A stretch of 42,880 bases of DNA, taken from positions 1 to 42,880 of IMG/VR virus record IMGVR_UViG_3300048635_000074; one strand, 5' to 3'. The notes under the pieces are model-generated. The model did not search any database. It was given only the letters and a program-made list of their open reading frames with translations, and had not been told where the DNA came from. The stretch is from a virus. Both the position numbers and the translations under genes were made by a program. The stretch's first letter is position 1. Each line of letters starts with the position of its first letter. Below are positions 30,535 to 39,158 of the stretch, in pieces.

Positions 30535-30671
30535 CAGGAATATAGTAGTAAAGCAGTTACGAAATTCCTGAAGCTTCGCGACTTGTTACCTCTACTCTAA
30601 AGAGCTGTATTGAGCAGTTGCAGGTGCTTCAGGAAACCTTGAGGACTCAATACAACTCTATACAATAGAGA
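30535..30671 (-). ncRNA. Structured leader RNA L3 (double-pseudoknot family)
   Basis: A TGTTATAAT -10 (30683-30678) predicts a start near 30671. Minus-strand pairing: 30670-30656 with 30604-30590 (13 of 15 bp); mismatch or U-G; TGTATTGAG 30654-30646 with CTCAATACA 30614-30606; hairpin AGGT/ACCT 30639-30636/30625-30622; loop TTCCTGAAGC 30635-30626 with GCTTCAGGAA 30574-30565 (10 bp); GCAACT 30621-30616 with AGTCGC 30583-30578 (5 of 6). A competing strand TTCCTG (30540-30535) lies near the start codon. It has the same topology as L1 and L2. Confidence 0.73.
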
Positions 30672-30718
30672 TAGAGTATTATAACATATAACCTCAAAAA
30701 TGGCAAGAGGCAAAATAG

Positions 30719-30949
30719 CTACTTTTCACTCCACTTTTTAAGCTGATACACAGCCAACTCTATACCAAGATTAATAATAAACTCCGATGTATCCTTTGCA
30801 AACTCCCTTACTCTCTTTTTGACTAGCTCCCTTTTAGTTGCACCATCCAGTGACGAGTCCATATAGACAGCTACAATTTCTTTAATTGCATCGAATAGGT
30901 CTCCACCTATTAGCCACTTTGCAAACTTGCTAAATATATATTTTTTCAC
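30719..30949 (-). CDS. Small helical protein, 76 aa
   Basis: The protein starts MKKYIFSKFAKWLIGGDLFD and continues with helices rich in charged residues and an ending NLGIELAVYQLKKWSE. Small proteins of this make-up occur near lysis or holin genes in phages, but I cannot assign a family. It has its own promoter (TGCTATAAT at 30987-30982) and a GGGAGG site just before the start. Confidence 0.5.
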   Translation of the reverse strand: MKKYIFSKFAKWLIGGDLFDAIKEIVAVYMDSSLDGATKRELVKKRVREFAKDTSEFIINLGIELAVYQLKKWSEK

Positions 30950-30981
30950 TACTACCTCCCTATATTGTGTTTATCTTCTCA

Positions 30982-31000
30982 ATTATAGCATATATCCCCT
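30982..31000 (-). promoter_or_regulatory. Promoter of the 76-aa gene
   Basis: On the minus strand an extended -10 (TATGCTATAAT) with TATAAT at 30987-30982 precedes the start by about 33 nt. The terminator-like palindrome at 31046-31061 separates it from the ParB-like gene. Confidence 0.55.
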
Positions 31001-31036
31001 CTTTTATGTTTTTACTCTAAGCAAGGGGTAAAGATT

Positions 31037-31061
31037 CAATAAAAACTTGATTTAAATCAAG
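31037..31061 (-). terminator. Terminator of the ParB-like gene (palindrome plus T run)
   Basis: On the minus strand a perfect 16-bp palindrome CTTGATTTAAATCAAG is followed by TTTTTATT, 25 nt after the ParB-like stop, as in a weak intrinsic terminator. The same bases match the FNR box TTGAT-N4-ATCAA, but the terminator reading is simpler. Confidence 0.55.
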
Positions 31062-31085
31062 ACTCTCTAAACCTTTAAATTTATA

Positions 31086-31589
31086 TTAGCTTAAGACGCA
31101 CCCACAGTTAGGGCATCTTTTTTGAATTTTCACCTTGCCATCTACATCTTCTTTTGGAGTTTCATTTTCTATCTTCTCTATCTCTAAATCGTGCAAAAGC
31201 TCATCAAGTTCTGTATCATCAAATCCGAGTGAACTTAAATCAAAGTTCAACTCCTCTAATTCAGTTACGACGCTTTTAAGTAGCCCTTTATCAAAAAAGC
31301 TCTCATCTGCTACTCTATTATCTGCGATTGCAAAAGCTTTTAGGTGATTGGAGTCCAAATGCTCCGCTCTGATACAAGGTAGCTCTGCAATTCCCAATCT
31401 TTGGGAGGCTTCGAGCCTACCATTCCCAGCTATCACTATGTTGTCTCTATCTATTACTATTGGAGCTAGAAACCCAAAATCTTTAATCGACTTCATAATC
31501 TTTTCTATTGACTTTGAACTGTGGATATTTACATTCTCATCGTTGAGGTGCAGTTCAGAGGTCGGTATATACTCTATTTTTAGACTCAT
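31086..31589 (-). CDS. ParB-like nuclease-fold protein with zinc-ribbon end
   Basis: The 167-residue protein has the ParB/sulfiredoxin fold: ELHLNDENVNIHS, then IKDFGFLAPIVIDRDNIVIA, the box GNGRLEASQRLGIAELPCIR and FAIADNR. It lacks a helix-turn-helix, so it is the short ParB-nuclease type often linked to phage methyltransferases and replacing a regulator or nicking role. The end CPNCGC is a half zinc ribbon, perhaps completed in a dimer. It is on the minus strand, two genes from the adenine methyltransferase. Confidence 0.8.
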   Translation of the reverse strand: MSLKIEYIPTSELHLNDENVNIHSSKSIEKIMKSIKDFGFLAPIVIDRDNIVIAGNGRLEASQRLGIAELPCIRAEHLDSNHLKAFAIADNRVADESFFDKGLLKSVVTELEELNFDLSSLGFDDTELDELLHDLEIEKIENETPKEDVDGKVKIQKRCPNCGCVLS

Positions 31590-31605
31590 TTTATCCCTTA
31601 TGCTA

Positions 31606-31634
31606 TTTTAAGTTTATTATGTTTTGGGTATAAT
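31606..31634 (+). promoter_or_regulatory. Campylobacter-type promoter of late block 2
   Basis: TTTTAAGTTT (31606-31615), GTTTTGGG as -16 element and TATAAT (31629-31634) give an almost textbook Campylobacter sigma-70 promoter. It lies 21 nt before the ATG of the first tail gene of the second late block, which is otherwise cut off from block 1 by minus-strand genes. Confidence 0.7.
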
Positions 31635-31654
31635 ATAACAAAAAAGGCTTAAAA

Positions 31655-32275
31655 ATGGCTTTCAAAATCTACCATACAGACCCAAACGATTGCACCAAAA
31701 AGGGGACAGAAATAATTTCAGACACACTCAATAATGTATTTCCAGCTATTACATCTTTAGATAGGTTAGAGGGGAACTACGGCTCAAAAGTAAAACTATG
31801 GATTGAGTCAGACTATGATACTACTATTATTTTAGGGTTTCAGACTCCACAAATCCACGAAAAAATAAATGACTACCTATTTATGAGTGCAAATGATGAT
31901 GATTGTGAAAGCGACCTCGCAGGAAGTGAGGATTTAATAGCTGGAACTGTGATTACAGAAATTACAGATAATCAAAACATAAAAGCTCAAGGGATACCAT
32001 ACCGTATAATATTTAGAGACGGAGAGACTGCTATCATTAATGGAGAAACGGCTGAAATCTCTACAGCTACTACAGACTCATCAACTGGAGAGGTTACGAT
32101 TACTTTTGTAAACCCAGTCTTAACTCCAATGGCTGTTGGAGATACTATTAGCTCATCATTTACGCTTCAGCTCCAAGCGGACACGCCAAAGCCTTTTTGG
32201 AGACAATGCGATATAGACGGTGGGTTGCCATACTTATCTAGCGTAGTTAGACAGACTTTATTTATAGGTTATTAG
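31655..32275 (+). CDS. Virion protein, first gene of tail block 2
   Basis: The 206-residue protein is acidic and strand-rich (IPYRIIFRDGETAIINGETA, then EVTITFVNP) with a C-terminal DTPKPFWRQCDIDG. No family recognised. Its place at the head of the block with the tape measure suggests a tail or tip protein. Spacing to the next gene is 1 nt. Confidence 0.55.
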   Translation: MAFKIYHTDPNDCTKKGTEIISDTLNNVFPAITSLDRLEGNYGSKVKLWIESDYDTTIILGFQTPQIHEKINDYLFMSANDDDCESDLAGSEDLIAGTVITEITDNQNIKAQGIPYRIIFRDGETAIINGETAEISTATTDSSTGEVTITFVNPVLTPMAVGDTISSSFTLQLQADTPKPFWRQCDIDGGLPYLSSVVRQTLFIGY

Positions 32276-32276
32276 A

Positions 32277-33110
32277 ATGGCACTTACTCCGATTTCTATA
32301 TTTCCTTTGAATGGAGACTTAAACGATATAGTAGGGGGGTTATCTCTCACAGCAAACGGTAACTATATTTTTCAGGCTAGTGAACTTGAGGGGCAAAAAG
32401 TAGCACTAGAAGATGATGCCTATCTTGAGCTAGACATAAACATCAATAAAACCGTAACCGTAAGTCTATTTTATCGCTTTGATAGCTCATCACACAATAT
32501 TAGATTTTCAAACCAAAACGGTGATGAGTTAGTTATGTATTTAGAATTTGATGATTGTATTCTTTGGAAACTTAACGGTAACTACCTAGAAGACTATAAT
32601 TACATTCCAGATGCTGAAAGTAGTGAAAAATGGATACATCTGTCTATCTGCTTAGATTATGAAAATAATCGTCTCTCTCACATAATGAATACTGTTCAAG
32701 ATAGTTACAACTCTTGGGACTTAGGGGCACTTCCGACATTTGATAAAATTAGCTTTTATGACGGTGGGAGTAACACCCCAAAAGAGTTAGACTATATAGC
32801 CATTTACGATGGGGCTTTTACAAGTGAGGATATTTTAGATTTAGCTTTGGCTTACAAATCCTCAAAAGAGCTATTAAAAGAAAAGAGAGAGATAGAGCAT
32901 CTACATATAAGAAAATTTGTAGATGTTAGATATTTCGATATTTGGAGGTACTTTTTTATAGAGGCGAGAGCTGTAAGAAGTGGTGTAAAAGTTCATTTTA
33001 TAGAGAATAGAAGTATGCAACCAATGCAAAGATACAGCTTTTCAGAGTTGCGAAAAATGGTAAGCGACGGCAAGGCAAAAATCATCAAAAGGGTAGTAGA
33101 TGCTACATAG
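32277..33110 (+). CDS. Tail protein with LamG/concanavalin-like domain
   Basis: Residues ~5-195 look like a concanavalin A-like (LamG/laminin-G) jelly roll: FPLNGDLNDIVGGLSLTANG, YLELDININKTVTVSLFYRF, KWIHLSICLDYENNRLSHI and KELDYIAIYDGAFTSEDILD, the last being a typical LamG end. The remaining ~80 residues form a basic helical domain (RYFDIWRYFFIEARAVRSGV). Such domains bind carbohydrates, so it may be an adhesion component. It overlaps the next gene by 11 bp. Confidence 0.7.
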   Translation: MALTPISIFPLNGDLNDIVGGLSLTANGNYIFQASELEGQKVALEDDAYLELDININKTVTVSLFYRFDSSSHNIRFSNQNGDELVMYLEFDDCILWKLNGNYLEDYNYIPDAESSEKWIHLSICLDYENNRLSHIMNTVQDSYNSWDLGALPTFDKISFYDGGSNTPKELDYIAIYDGAFTSEDILDLALAYKSSKELLKEKREIEHLHIRKFVDVRYFDIWRYFFIEARAVRSGVKVHFIENRSMQPMQRYSFSELRKMVSDGKAKIIKRVVDAT

Positions 33111-34893
33111 ATATAGAAATGAGACACAGCAAAAAAACATCTCAATCAATGGAGTAGAAATCAGAGAGGTAGCAGATAGTAGCTTTGCAGTTCTCACTTT
33201 CCAAAAAGCAAATGATACCGAGGTAGTAATAGGCGATAGACTCTCTATTTCTATAGACGGTGTAACCAAATATTTCTATGCTTTTCTGAGTGAGAAAAAG
33301 AGTAAAGATGTCCTATATTTCGAGTGTAGAGGTGTATCGGCTTTTCTAGATGAGCCGTTTGAGACAGAAGACACTGTTTATGAGCCGTGCCAAAACATAA
33401 CCGAGCTGGTAGAATACTACAGCCAAAAATACGGTGTAGAGATTGACTATAGAGGGGTGTTTTTTGAGTTTGGAGAGACATATTTAAGAGAGGGGACACC
33501 ACTTGACTCTCTGAAAAATATCGCAACTGTGGCTGGTTGTGAAATGTATGACGACTGTGAAAATGAGAAGATAGTGATTGAGCCATATCGTGGTATTCTA
33601 GATGACTCTATCCTGATTGAGGATTGCGACATATTGAATTTCATACCTGATAGCAGAATTACGGCAAGGGCAAAAATAGGAGCTGTGGATATTGGAAAAA
33701 TAAGCCCTGAAATCACATCTACAGCAAAATGTAGCACTGAAATAGATAGTTGCACTGGCTACGGTATCATCTCTACCGTGCCAAAAAACAGCATCATAAA
33801 GCAGTTTGGGTTTCAGTATCTACATCAAGGGATAATAGAGTATAGCGAGGTGCTTTCAGTATCAGCGACAGAGCAAAAAATAACAACAAAGTATCCAATT
33901 CAGAAGATTTTGGAGTGTAAAATAAACGGTATAAGTCAAACAACGCTAGACTTTGTAGAGGATACTGTCATATTGCCTTACGGCTCGGTTGGGCTATTGG
34001 AAATCAAATATAACGCTTACTGTTATTTGGGTAAAATGAACTCGATTGATAAGCTCGGAAATCGAGGCTTCAAAGGAAATGTAATATATGGAAAAGTGGG
34101 CTTTGAGCAAAACGAAAATTTGATTTTTGAGAAAAGCTGTAGCACGGATAGTTCTATCGATGGTGAGGTTTCGTATGATGAGTTTGTGTTTAAAAACTAC
34201 CGTGTGAGGGTGTCTAAAAACTCCATAAAATCAGGTGTGAGAGTGAAAGTATTTGATTTAAGTCAAAATATCATACCTGCCGTAGTAGTAGTGGCTATAG
34301 ATATATTTGAGCAAGTGTTACCAATGGAGACAAATACAAAAATATCTCCTGAGCTGGTCTTCAGGGAGAAGTTGCAACCTACAGTTTTAGAGACCCCACA
34401 TAATGGGTATAACTATGTGGTATCGCTGGATTTCGAGCCAAAAAGTGTAAGTATAGTAGAGTCTGCTCTATGTCTTGCAAATCTACCATTCGAGGTGGTA
34501 GGAAATCGAATATATGTAGAGTATGCAAAGCCTGTTTATATCACCTATAGAGTGGACGGTGTAGCTCAAATCTCTACAGCTACTACAGGTGTAAAAGGTG
34601 GCTATTTTCTAAATATATACATAGAGAACGAGTTAGCTCTCCACGCTTGGACCCCATACGACTCAACAGCCCCTGAAAATATCAGAGATGAGCCAAAAAT
34701 AGACATTGTCAAAGAGAGTGAACTTTCCATAGATGACTTTGCAGACACAAAGGTAATAATAAACGATGACTACTACACAGTAGATGATAGTGGTTGTATC
34801 CACCTGGACCCTGATACTGAAAGGCAAACGATTACCACGCCAGAAACCGACCCTTGCCTTAAAATAGATGTAAAGGTAGATAAAAATGATTAG
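33100..34893 (+). CDS. Large tail/tip protein, 597 aa
   Basis: A long strand-rich protein. The first ~250 residues (SFAVLTFQKANDTEVVIGDR, then YFYAFLSEKKSKDVLYFECR, then PLDSLKNIATVAGCEMYDDC) have the pattern of tail hub proteins that form the tail-tip ring, followed by beta domains and an acidic end. The hub assignment is inferred from size, order beside the tape measure and this pattern. It overlaps both neighbours. Confidence 0.5.
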   Translation: MLHRYRNETQQKNISINGVEIREVADSSFAVLTFQKANDTEVVIGDRLSISIDGVTKYFYAFLSEKKSKDVLYFECRGVSAFLDEPFETEDTVYEPCQNITELVEYYSQKYGVEIDYRGVFFEFGETYLREGTPLDSLKNIATVAGCEMYDDCENEKIVIEPYRGILDDSILIEDCDILNFIPDSRITARAKIGAVDIGKISPEITSTAKCSTEIDSCTGYGIISTVPKNSIIKQFGFQYLHQGIIEYSEVLSVSATEQKITTKYPIQKILECKINGISQTTLDFVEDTVILPYGSVGLLEIKYNAYCYLGKMNSIDKLGNRGFKGNVIYGKVGFEQNENLIFEKSCSTDSSIDGEVSYDEFVFKNYRVRVSKNSIKSGVRVKVFDLSQNIIPAVVVVAIDIFEQVLPMETNTKISPELVFREKLQPTVLETPHNGYNYVVSLDFEPKSVSIVESALCLANLPFEVVGNRIYVEYAKPVYITYRVDGVAQISTATTGVKGGYFLNIYIENELALHAWTPYDSTAPENIRDEPKIDIVKESELSIDDFADTKVIINDDYYTVDDSGCIHLDPDTERQTITTPETDPCLKIDVKVDKND

Positions 34894-35161
34894 ATTCCAG
34901 CTAAGAAACGGCTCAGAAAAGAGGCTCACAGTAACCAACCCATACTACACAAATGAAGATGTAATGAAGCAAAAAGCTACCGAGCTACTACTGAAGCAAG
35001 GCTATACCCAGCGTTGGATTTCGTTCACTACAACGGTATCAGGATTAAGGATAAATGATATTGTTGAAGTGGGTGGCGTCGATTACAAAATCAAATCAAT
35101 TGTAACATCAATAGATGAGAAAACTACTCTTTTCCGTATTGATGCCGTAAAATATGACTAG
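34886..35161 (+). CDS. Small tail protein, 91 aa
   Basis: The protein starts in an 8-bp overlap with the hub candidate and has one strand-rich fold (KATELLLKQGYTQRWISFTT, then IVEVGGVDYKIKSIVTSIDE). It ends 9 nt before the tape measure gene. It probably acts with the large tail protein or as a tail assembly factor; no family recognised. Confidence 0.5.
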   Translation: MIRFQLRNGSEKRLTVTNPYYTNEDVMKQKATELLLKQGYTQRWISFTTTVSGLRINDIVEVGGVDYKIKSIVTSIDEKTTLFRIDAVKYD

Positions 35162-35170
35162 GAGATTACT

Positions 35171-38100
35171 ATGGCAAATACTCAATCAGAGCTGAATTTC
35201 AAAGTTGAAGCTGATGCAAGAGGGGCTATAAAGGCTCTAAATAATGTAACAAGAGAACTTAAGGTAATTACAAGGGAAGTCAGAAAAACATCAAAATCAA
35301 CTAAGGGAATTGAGAATAGTTTCAAAAGCTTTGAGAAGACGACTGAGGCTCTAACCAACCAGCTAAAGGGTGTAGTTGCTGGATTGATTGCATTCGAGGG
35401 TGCAAAAAATACAGTCTCTCTAATGGCTGATTTGGAGCAGGGTTTTATCGGAGTTGCAAAAACTACTGGAATGGCTGGAGATGAGTTTAATAACTTTAAG
35501 AGAGACTTACTTAAACTATCTACAAAAATGGCTGGGGTTTCAACTCAAGAACTTCAGCAGATAGCAGAAACGGCTGGGCAACTAGGTATCAAAGGCTCAA
35601 AGAATATCCTCTCATTTACAGAAACGATTGCCAAGATGTCGGTGGCTACAGACCTATCCGCAGAGGAAGCCGCGAAAGCTATGGCACAGTTGGGTAACTC
35701 AATGGGAGAACCTATTGCAAACTACGAAAAAATGGCAAGTGTCATTAATGAGCTATCAAATAATACAACTGCAACGGCTTCAAATATCGTAGATATAGCC
35801 CAGCGATTTGGTGGACTTGGTAAGACTATTGGACTCACTACTGAGCAAGTTTTCGGACTCTCAAGTGCTATGAAGGATTTCGGATTTGAGAACGAAGTGG
35901 CTGGAACTGCTCTAAATGCACTCTTTGGGAAAATGCTAACTGAAACTGAAAAGTTCGCTTATGTGAGTGGTAAGAGCTTAAAAGATTGGTCTAAAATGAT
36001 AAAAACAAAACCAGTTGAAGCTCTTAAGGTGTTTTTAAAAGAGTTCTCAAAGCTGGATAAAATCTCAAAAGCCAATACTCTAAAAGATTTAGGTTTAGGG
36101 GACCAGGGTGTAGTTCAAGCCGTTTATAAAATGTCCTCAAATATAGACACTCTTAATAAATCCTTAACTATATCAGCTAAAGAGTGGAAGTTAAACCAAT
36201 CAATGCAAAAAGAGTATGAAGCATCGAGTCAAGCGTTCAATGCACAGATAGAGAAGACAAAAAACAGCCTCAAAGCTCTAGCTTCAAAGGTTGGAGATAA
36301 ACTCCTACCAGTCCTCAAAGAGGGTAATAGCGAGTTCGCAGAGTGGATAAACAATCTAGATGAGAAATCAGTAAATGAGTTCGCAAAGTCTATAGCTACG
36401 ACTGCAACGGCGTTTGTGAAGCTATTTGAGGCTATTGGAGGCGTTACCTCATCTACAGCTGAGGGGTGGGTGAAGATATTGGCTTTTTTCAGCAATGGAA
36501 TGGAGGCGTTCGAGTCAAAAACTAAGAAGTTTACAAAAGCTATTCTAGATGCAAGAGAGTCCACAAAAAGGCTACAATTGGAGAGTGAGGGGGCTATGGG
36601 TGGAACGACTCAACAAGTCCAATTAGTTACCCTTGCTCTAAAAGCTCAAATAGCTCAAAACAAGGCAAATATAGCAGAGTTTAAGAAATACGACGGCACA
36701 GCTCCAGTTATAGCTGAAATAGAAAAGGAGAATAAAAAACTAAGTGCTACTTTAAGTAAGCTTGGAGTGGAAACTAAAAATATAGATGAGCTAAACGATG
36801 CCAATAAGAAAACAATCAAGACCACAAAAGAGGTCGCAAAAGCCACAGAAGACGCTACAAAAAAGGTAATAATTCTAAAACAATCAGAAATAAATGCCAT
36901 AGAAAAGGCTAACCAAAAAAGAGAAATTTCATACTCAAAAACCATAGTCTCACTTGAACAAAAAGAGGAGAGACTAAGCCAAAAAATAAAACAAATAAAT
37001 GAGAAACTACAGCAAGATTTACAGAGAATAAACAATGACAGACTGGCATCAATAGAGGGCATCGAAAATAAAATAAGAGAGATAAAACTAAAGGGTGCAA
37101 CTGATTATCAGCGATACAAAGATAATGAAAAGCAAATCGAAGTAAAGTATGCAAAAGCAAAACAAGCCTTAACTGAGGGTAACTTAGAGGCTTACAGAAG
37201 ATACTCAGCTGAATATCAATCCCTTGTTATGGAAAATGCCAACTCTGAAATAGGACAGATAAACAAAAATAAACAAGCAAACATCGATAAATTGAGGGCT
37301 ATAGAGGTATTAGAGGAGCAGTATTTTAACAAAAAAGAGCAGATGGTAAAAGCAGATGCCAACGCTCAAAAAGCATCAATAAACGCCCAGCTAGAAGGCG
37401 TAAAGGCTCAATTAGAGGCTACAAAAGCCCTTTTGCAGTTGGTGCAAAAACTCAATCAAACTATAGCAGATAGGAAAAGCTTCAAGGTGGATAGCGTAGA
37501 GGCTGAGAAGCAAATTAAGAGTCTTGATGAGCAGATAAATAGCATCGATGCAAAATTAAAAAGTGGCTCAAAAGTAAATATAAAAGCAGATGCAAAACCA
37601 GCCCAAAAAGAGGTAGAAAACTTCAAAAGTAATATCGCTAAAACCTCAACAACAATAGAGGTAAATAGCGATACCGAATTGGCAAAAAGAAATATAGAGA
37701 GTATTCTAACTTCTATCGATAACAGCACCTCAAAGTTTATAGTTGAAGCTGATACACAAGGGGCTTTAGCAGAGACACAAAAGGCTCTATCTGATATTAG
37801 AAATCTGCAGACCCTCGTTCCCATTTCAGGGGATACGGCTGGATTGATGAGTCAAACCCTACAAGCTGAAGAAAAAATTAGAGCTTTGCAAGTGGCTTTA
37901 AAGGTTGGAGCTGATACTACAGAAGTAGAGACAAAAACTAAGGAAGTTCAAAGCGTAATAGAGAGTATCAAGGCTATTTTCCAAGTTGAAGCCAATACCA
38001 CAGATGCAAAAAAAGAGGTGGCAACTGTAGCAAATGAAGCCCAAAATACGCAAAGTAATATCAAAGTTGGAGCTGATACTACAGATGCAAATAACGGCAT

Positions 38101-38617
38101 TTCTGAGGTAGAAAACAAGGCAAATAGCACGACTCCAAAGGTAAAGGTAGTAGCAGATACAGCTGAAGCTAACCGTGCTATCTCCGAGCTGGAACGAACC
38201 ACATACTCTACCCATATAGTGAGAGTGAAGACAGTATCTGAAAATTCAGGGGGTGGGCTGGTATATAGTGAGCCTCAAAGGTTAGCAGTTGGTGGCGTTT
38301 TTCGTGGTAGTGGAAAAGTGAGAGGCTACGACCCAACCGATAGCGACAAGGTAAACGCAAAGCTCACGGGTGGAGAGTATGTAATCAAACGAACAAGTGC
38401 AAAAAAGTTAGGATTGGATACACTAAACTTCCTAAATAGACTTGGGAAGCTACCGATGCCAAACTTTGCAAGTGGTGGTGCAACTGGAAAGGTAAACAAT
38501 TCTAATAGTATGATACCTATGAATATATATATTCCAAATATGCAAGAGCCGATAGAGGTAATGGGGTCTGAAGATGTAGCCCAAAGATTAGCAGATTTTA
38601 TATCAAAAACAAATTAA
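35171..38617 (+). CDS. Tail tape measure protein
   Basis: The 1148-residue protein sets tail length. Residues ~80-370 show the conserved TP901-type core (FKRDLLKLSTKMAGVSTQEL, then TAGQLGIKG, SNNTTATASNIVDIAQRFGG and NEVAGTALNALFGKML). Then come long coiled coils (about 580-850) and, from about 800 to 1050, repeated units around V-x-A-D-T-x-x-A, seen at least six times (KADAKPA, EADTQGAL, GADTTE, EANTTDA, GADTTDA, VADTAEA), which also echo the N-terminal KVEADARGA. The C-terminus has a Gly/Ser-rich region and a TGGEYVIKRTSA motif. Length predicts a tail of roughly 170 nm by the usual 1.5 angstrom per residue rule. Confidence 0.93.
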   Translation: MANTQSELNFKVEADARGAIKALNNVTRELKVITREVRKTSKSTKGIENSFKSFEKTTEALTNQLKGVVAGLIAFEGAKNTVSLMADLEQGFIGVAKTTGMAGDEFNNFKRDLLKLSTKMAGVSTQELQQIAETAGQLGIKGSKNILSFTETIAKMSVATDLSAEEAAKAMAQLGNSMGEPIANYEKMASVINELSNNTTATASNIVDIAQRFGGLGKTIGLTTEQVFGLSSAMKDFGFENEVAGTALNALFGKMLTETEKFAYVSGKSLKDWSKMIKTKPVEALKVFLKEFSKLDKISKANTLKDLGLGDQGVVQAVYKMSSNIDTLNKSLTISAKEWKLNQSMQKEYEASSQAFNAQIEKTKNSLKALASKVGDKLLPVLKEGNSEFAEWINNLDEKSVNEFAKSIATTATAFVKLFEAIGGVTSSTAEGWVKILAFFSNGMEAFESKTKKFTKAILDARESTKRLQLESEGAMGGTTQQVQLVTLALKAQIAQNKANIAEFKKYDGTAPVIAEIEKENKKLSATLSKLGVETKNIDELNDANKKTIKTTKEVAKATEDATKKVIILKQSEINAIEKANQKREISYSKTIVSLEQKEERLSQKIKQINEKLQQDLQRINNDRLASIEGIENKIREIKLKGATDYQRYKDNEKQIEVKYAKAKQALTEGNLEAYRRYSAEYQSLVMENANSEIGQINKNKQANIDKLRAIEVLEEQYFNKKEQMVKADANAQKASINAQLEGVKAQLEATKALLQLVQKLNQTIADRKSFKVDSVEAEKQIKSLDEQINSIDAKLKSGSKVNIKADAKPAQKEVENFKSNIAKTSTTIEVNSDTELAKRNIESILTSIDNSTSKFIVEADTQGALAETQKALSDIRNLQTLVPISGDTAGLMSQTLQAEEKIRALQVALKVGADTTEVETKTKEVQSVIESIKAIFQVEANTTDAKKEVATVANEAQNTQSNIKVGADTTDANNGISEVENKANSTTPKVKVVADTAEANRAISELERTTYSTHIVRVKTVSENSGGGLVYSEPQRLAVGGVFRGSGKVRGYDPTDSDKVNAKLTGGEYVIKRTSAKKLGLDTLNFLNRLGKLPMPNFASGGATGKVNNSNSMIPMNIYIPNMQEPIEVMGSEDVAQRLADFISKTN

Positions 38618-38628
38618 GGAGTAAAAAA

Positions 38629-38847
38629 ATGACTGAGCAAGAGATAGTAGAGATTCTAGAAGACTTAAAAGAGGCTTATAAAAGGACACTAAGGAGTGAG
38701 GAATACACCACTAAAAACGGGCAAAGATTAAGGAGAGCAGAGCTAACGGCAATAAGCAAAGAGATAGATAAATATGAGCGTAAATTGGCAAACATACGGA
38801 ACACTGGGAAAAGAACGGTTTCACAGATAAGAGTAAATGGTTTGTAG
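38629..38847 (+). CDS. gpW-like head-tail joining protein
   Basis: The 72-residue protein is one helical hairpin: helix LEDLKEAYKRTLRSEEY, turn TKNGQRLRRAELTA, helix SKEIDKYERKLANI. This is the pattern of gpW/DUF6148-type small connector proteins, in which a short 'sYT..gr.l.ra.l..i' turn links two helices. Lambda places gpW after TerL; here it ends the late region. AAGGAG precedes the ATG by 8 nt. Confidence 0.7.
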   Translation: MTEQEIVEILEDLKEAYKRTLRSEEYTTKNGQRLRRAELTAISKEIDKYERKLANIRNTGKRTVSQIRVNGL

Positions 38848-38880
38848 AGCGTCCGAAGTGAACGCCCTTTTTGAAGTTTT
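38848..38880 (+). terminator. Probable late terminator
   Basis: After the gpW-like stop, GCGTCC pairs with GAACGC (5 of 6) around a short loop and is followed by CCTTTTT. The stem is imperfect, so the call is moderate. A minus-strand gene ends immediately downstream. Confidence 0.45.
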
Positions 38881-39158
38881 TAAAAGTAGCAAATTTCGAG
38901 GATTCTATCCTCTTCCTCTACCGTAAGGGCATCGGGGAGGTCTTCGCCAGATATAAATAGATACACATCGACCTCAACACCCATAACAAGAAGTGCAAAA
39001 AGATATAACTCCCTTGGAGAATATTGTGGAATGTTGTCTCCATTTCTCCAATTCATACTATCTAGTGCATCTATCGCACTCACACCTCTCTCTCTATTTT
39101 CCTTTGCAAGTTCTTCTATATGGAGATACTTACTAACCTCTTTGCTTAGACTAGCCAT
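38880..39158 (-). CDS. Hypothetical acidic protein, 92 aa
   Basis: No family recognised. The protein has a charged helical start (SKEVSKYLHIEELAKENRER), a hydrophobic middle (ELYLFALLVMGVEVDVYLFI) and an acidic end (ALTVEEEDRILEICYF). It is a single gene with its own TTAAG-N11-TATAAT promoter. Its leader (39177-39156) is a 20-of-22 identical copy of the segment in the nearby small RNA; the two differences keep G-U pairing, so 22 consecutive pairs could form across the ribosome-binding site and start codon. Confidence 0.6.
   Translation of the reverse strand: MASLSKEVSKYLHIEELAKENRERGVSAIDALDSMNWRNGDNIPQYSPRELYLFALLVMGVEVDVYLFISGEDLPDALTVEEEDRILEICYF

Noticed and set aside
26763-30671. Type III toxin-antitoxin RNA repeats
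   Set aside because: The pseudoknot units are single, separate,ly promoted and not tandem, and the downstream genes are DNA-binding antirepressors, not ToxN-type nucleases.
26763-30671. Self-cleaving ribozymes (hammerhead, twister, pistol)
   Set aside because: No CUGAUGA/GAAA hammerhead core and no twister or pistol consensus could be read in the four leaders.
31046-31061. FNR-box-like palindrome TTGAT-N4-ATCAA
   Set aside because: It is followed on the minus strand by TTTTTATT, 25 nt after the ParB-like stop, so a terminator explains it; its distance to the 30.98 kb promoter (about 78 nt) is not typical for an FNR site.
36229-38215. Minus-strand ORFs inside the tape measure gene
   Set aside because: They are antisense frames of a repetitive coding sequence, without starts preceded by ribosome sites.
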